NCBI GenBank assembly: GCA_937874815.1
Contig: CALNBW010000481.1
Location: forward strand, 1-6,373
DNA from: an uncultured Bacillota bacterium
Lineage (GTDB): Bacteria; Bacillota; UBA994; UBA5500
Direction: 5' to 3'
Length of the DNA stretch: 6,373 nt
The translations under genes were made by a program, and so were the position numbers. The notes beneath the pieces were generated by a model, which worked only from the letters and a program-made list of their open reading frames with translations, made no database searches and was not told the origin of the DNA. Numbering within the stretch: position 1 is the stretch's first letter; every line of letters starts with the position of its first letter. Shown one piece after another: positions 6,128-6,373 of the stretch.

Positions 6128-6240
6128 GCCCTGTGCTATCCTACCAAGGTAACCGCCAGAAATCACTGCCAAAGCCCCCATCGGTTCTAGGGAAGGTCGT
6201 TGGTCCTGTGAGCAGCGCATTGGGGCCTCAAATAGAAGGT
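6128..6240. other. Gene-free stretch with nothing recognised
   Basis: No convincing reading frame, ribosome site, RNA gene or promoter was seen on either strand. A minus-strand frame does run through it from 6220 but continues across the terminator and the hydrogenase promoter, which argues against coding. It may be the remnant of a repeat or mobile element together with the hairpins to its right. Confidence 0.4.
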
Positions 6241-6261
6241 GCTTAGACAGCGACGGTTAAA

Positions 6262-6325
6262 AGCGGCCAACTGTTTGAGCCTAGGCGAGTTTTGGCCGCT
6301 CAGTGAATTGCTCTAGCAATTCGCT
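6262..6325. repeat. Two adjacent strong hairpins
   Basis: AGCGGCCAA (6262-6270) pairs perfectly with TTGGCCGCT (6292-6300), and the palindrome GCCTAGGC (6279-6286) lies in its loop. Directly beside it, 6302-6312 pairs with 6315-6325 (AGTGAATTGCT / AGCAATTCGCT, one G-T pair). Neither is followed by a run of T. They look like part of a structured repeat, a mobile-element end or an RNA leader; I do not recognise the family. Confidence 0.5.
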
Positions 6326-6335
6326 TCCCTAATTA

Positions 6336-6373
6336 GTGCGGCAACTATATCGAAGATATAGTGAGAGCACATG
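6336..6373 (+). ncRNA. Structured RNA end; possible group II intron 5' end (weak, partial)
   Basis: ACTATATC (6344-6351) pairs with GATATAGT (6355-6362) around a GAA loop. GTGC (6336-6339) pairs with GCAC (6367-6370) across a symmetric 4x4 internal loop. The segment starts GTGCG, which fits the GUGYG 5' end of group II introns. It also has GTGAGAG about 25 nt in, similar to the early domain I of group IIC introns as I remember it. A hairpin sits about 10 nt before it, as expected for group IIC insertion. The rest lies beyond the window, so an unrelated leader or repeat hairpin is equally possible. Confidence 0.22.

Noticed and set aside
5870..6220. A 116-codon minus-strand frame overlapping the first operon gene
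   Set aside because: It runs through the repeat, the intrinsic terminator, the promoter and the Rex-like palindrome, and resembles no protein family I know.
1..6373. CRISPR array, tRNA, rRNA, transposase gene
   Set aside because: No regularly spaced direct repeats, no cloverleaf or ribosomal sequence, and no transposase motif were seen on either strand.

Overview
The window comes from an anaerobic, fermentative or syntrophic member of the Bacillota (Clostridia in the broad sense). The basis is two [FeFe]-hydrogenases with H-cluster motifs, a SpoIIE-type phosphatase, strong AGGAGG-type ribosome sites, and an operator-like palindrome resembling the clostridial Rex box. G+C looks close to one half. 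Genus and species cannot be told from the sequence. All recognisable genes lie on the minus strand and read leftward.

Right edge (about 6078-6373): no gene supported. It holds a copy of an intergenic repeat, a series of hairpins, and at the very end a possible 5' end of a group II intron (weak). A clear minus-strand intrinsic terminator (6043-6077) insulates what follows.

Hydrogenase operon (5988 down to 1095): a good promoter (TTTACA-17-TACAAT) and an 18-bp Rex-like palindrome precede five genes. These are a thioredoxin-like [2Fe-2S] protein, an [FeFe]-hydrogenase carrying a PAS domain (putative sensory, group C type), a SpoIIE/PP2C phosphatase, a second thioredoxin-like [2Fe-2S] protein, and a ferredoxin-domain [FeFe]-hydrogenase (group B type). 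Several genes overlap by 4 nt. A 12-bp perfect hairpin follows the last gene. The layout pairs a gas- or redox-sensing hydrogenase and an output phosphatase with a probably catalytic hydrogenase. The maturases HydE, HydF and HydG are not in the window.

The first two genes appear damaged. The thioredoxin-like gene loses its C-terminal helix, the hydrogenase loses most of its N-terminal ferredoxin domain, and the two remnants are joined in different reading frames. This looks like an internal deletion of very roughly 150-200 bp (or an assembly error), leaving the sensory hydrogenase with only a poor TTG start.

Left edge (999 to 1): a separate transcription unit with its own promoter (TTTACA-17-TATACA) encodes a multi-pass membrane protein with a histidine-kinase-like cytoplasmic part. 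It is open at the window edge (333 codons seen). About 40 bp of similar sequence lies in inverted orientation on either side of the hydrogenase operon (1113-1155 and 6087-6127).
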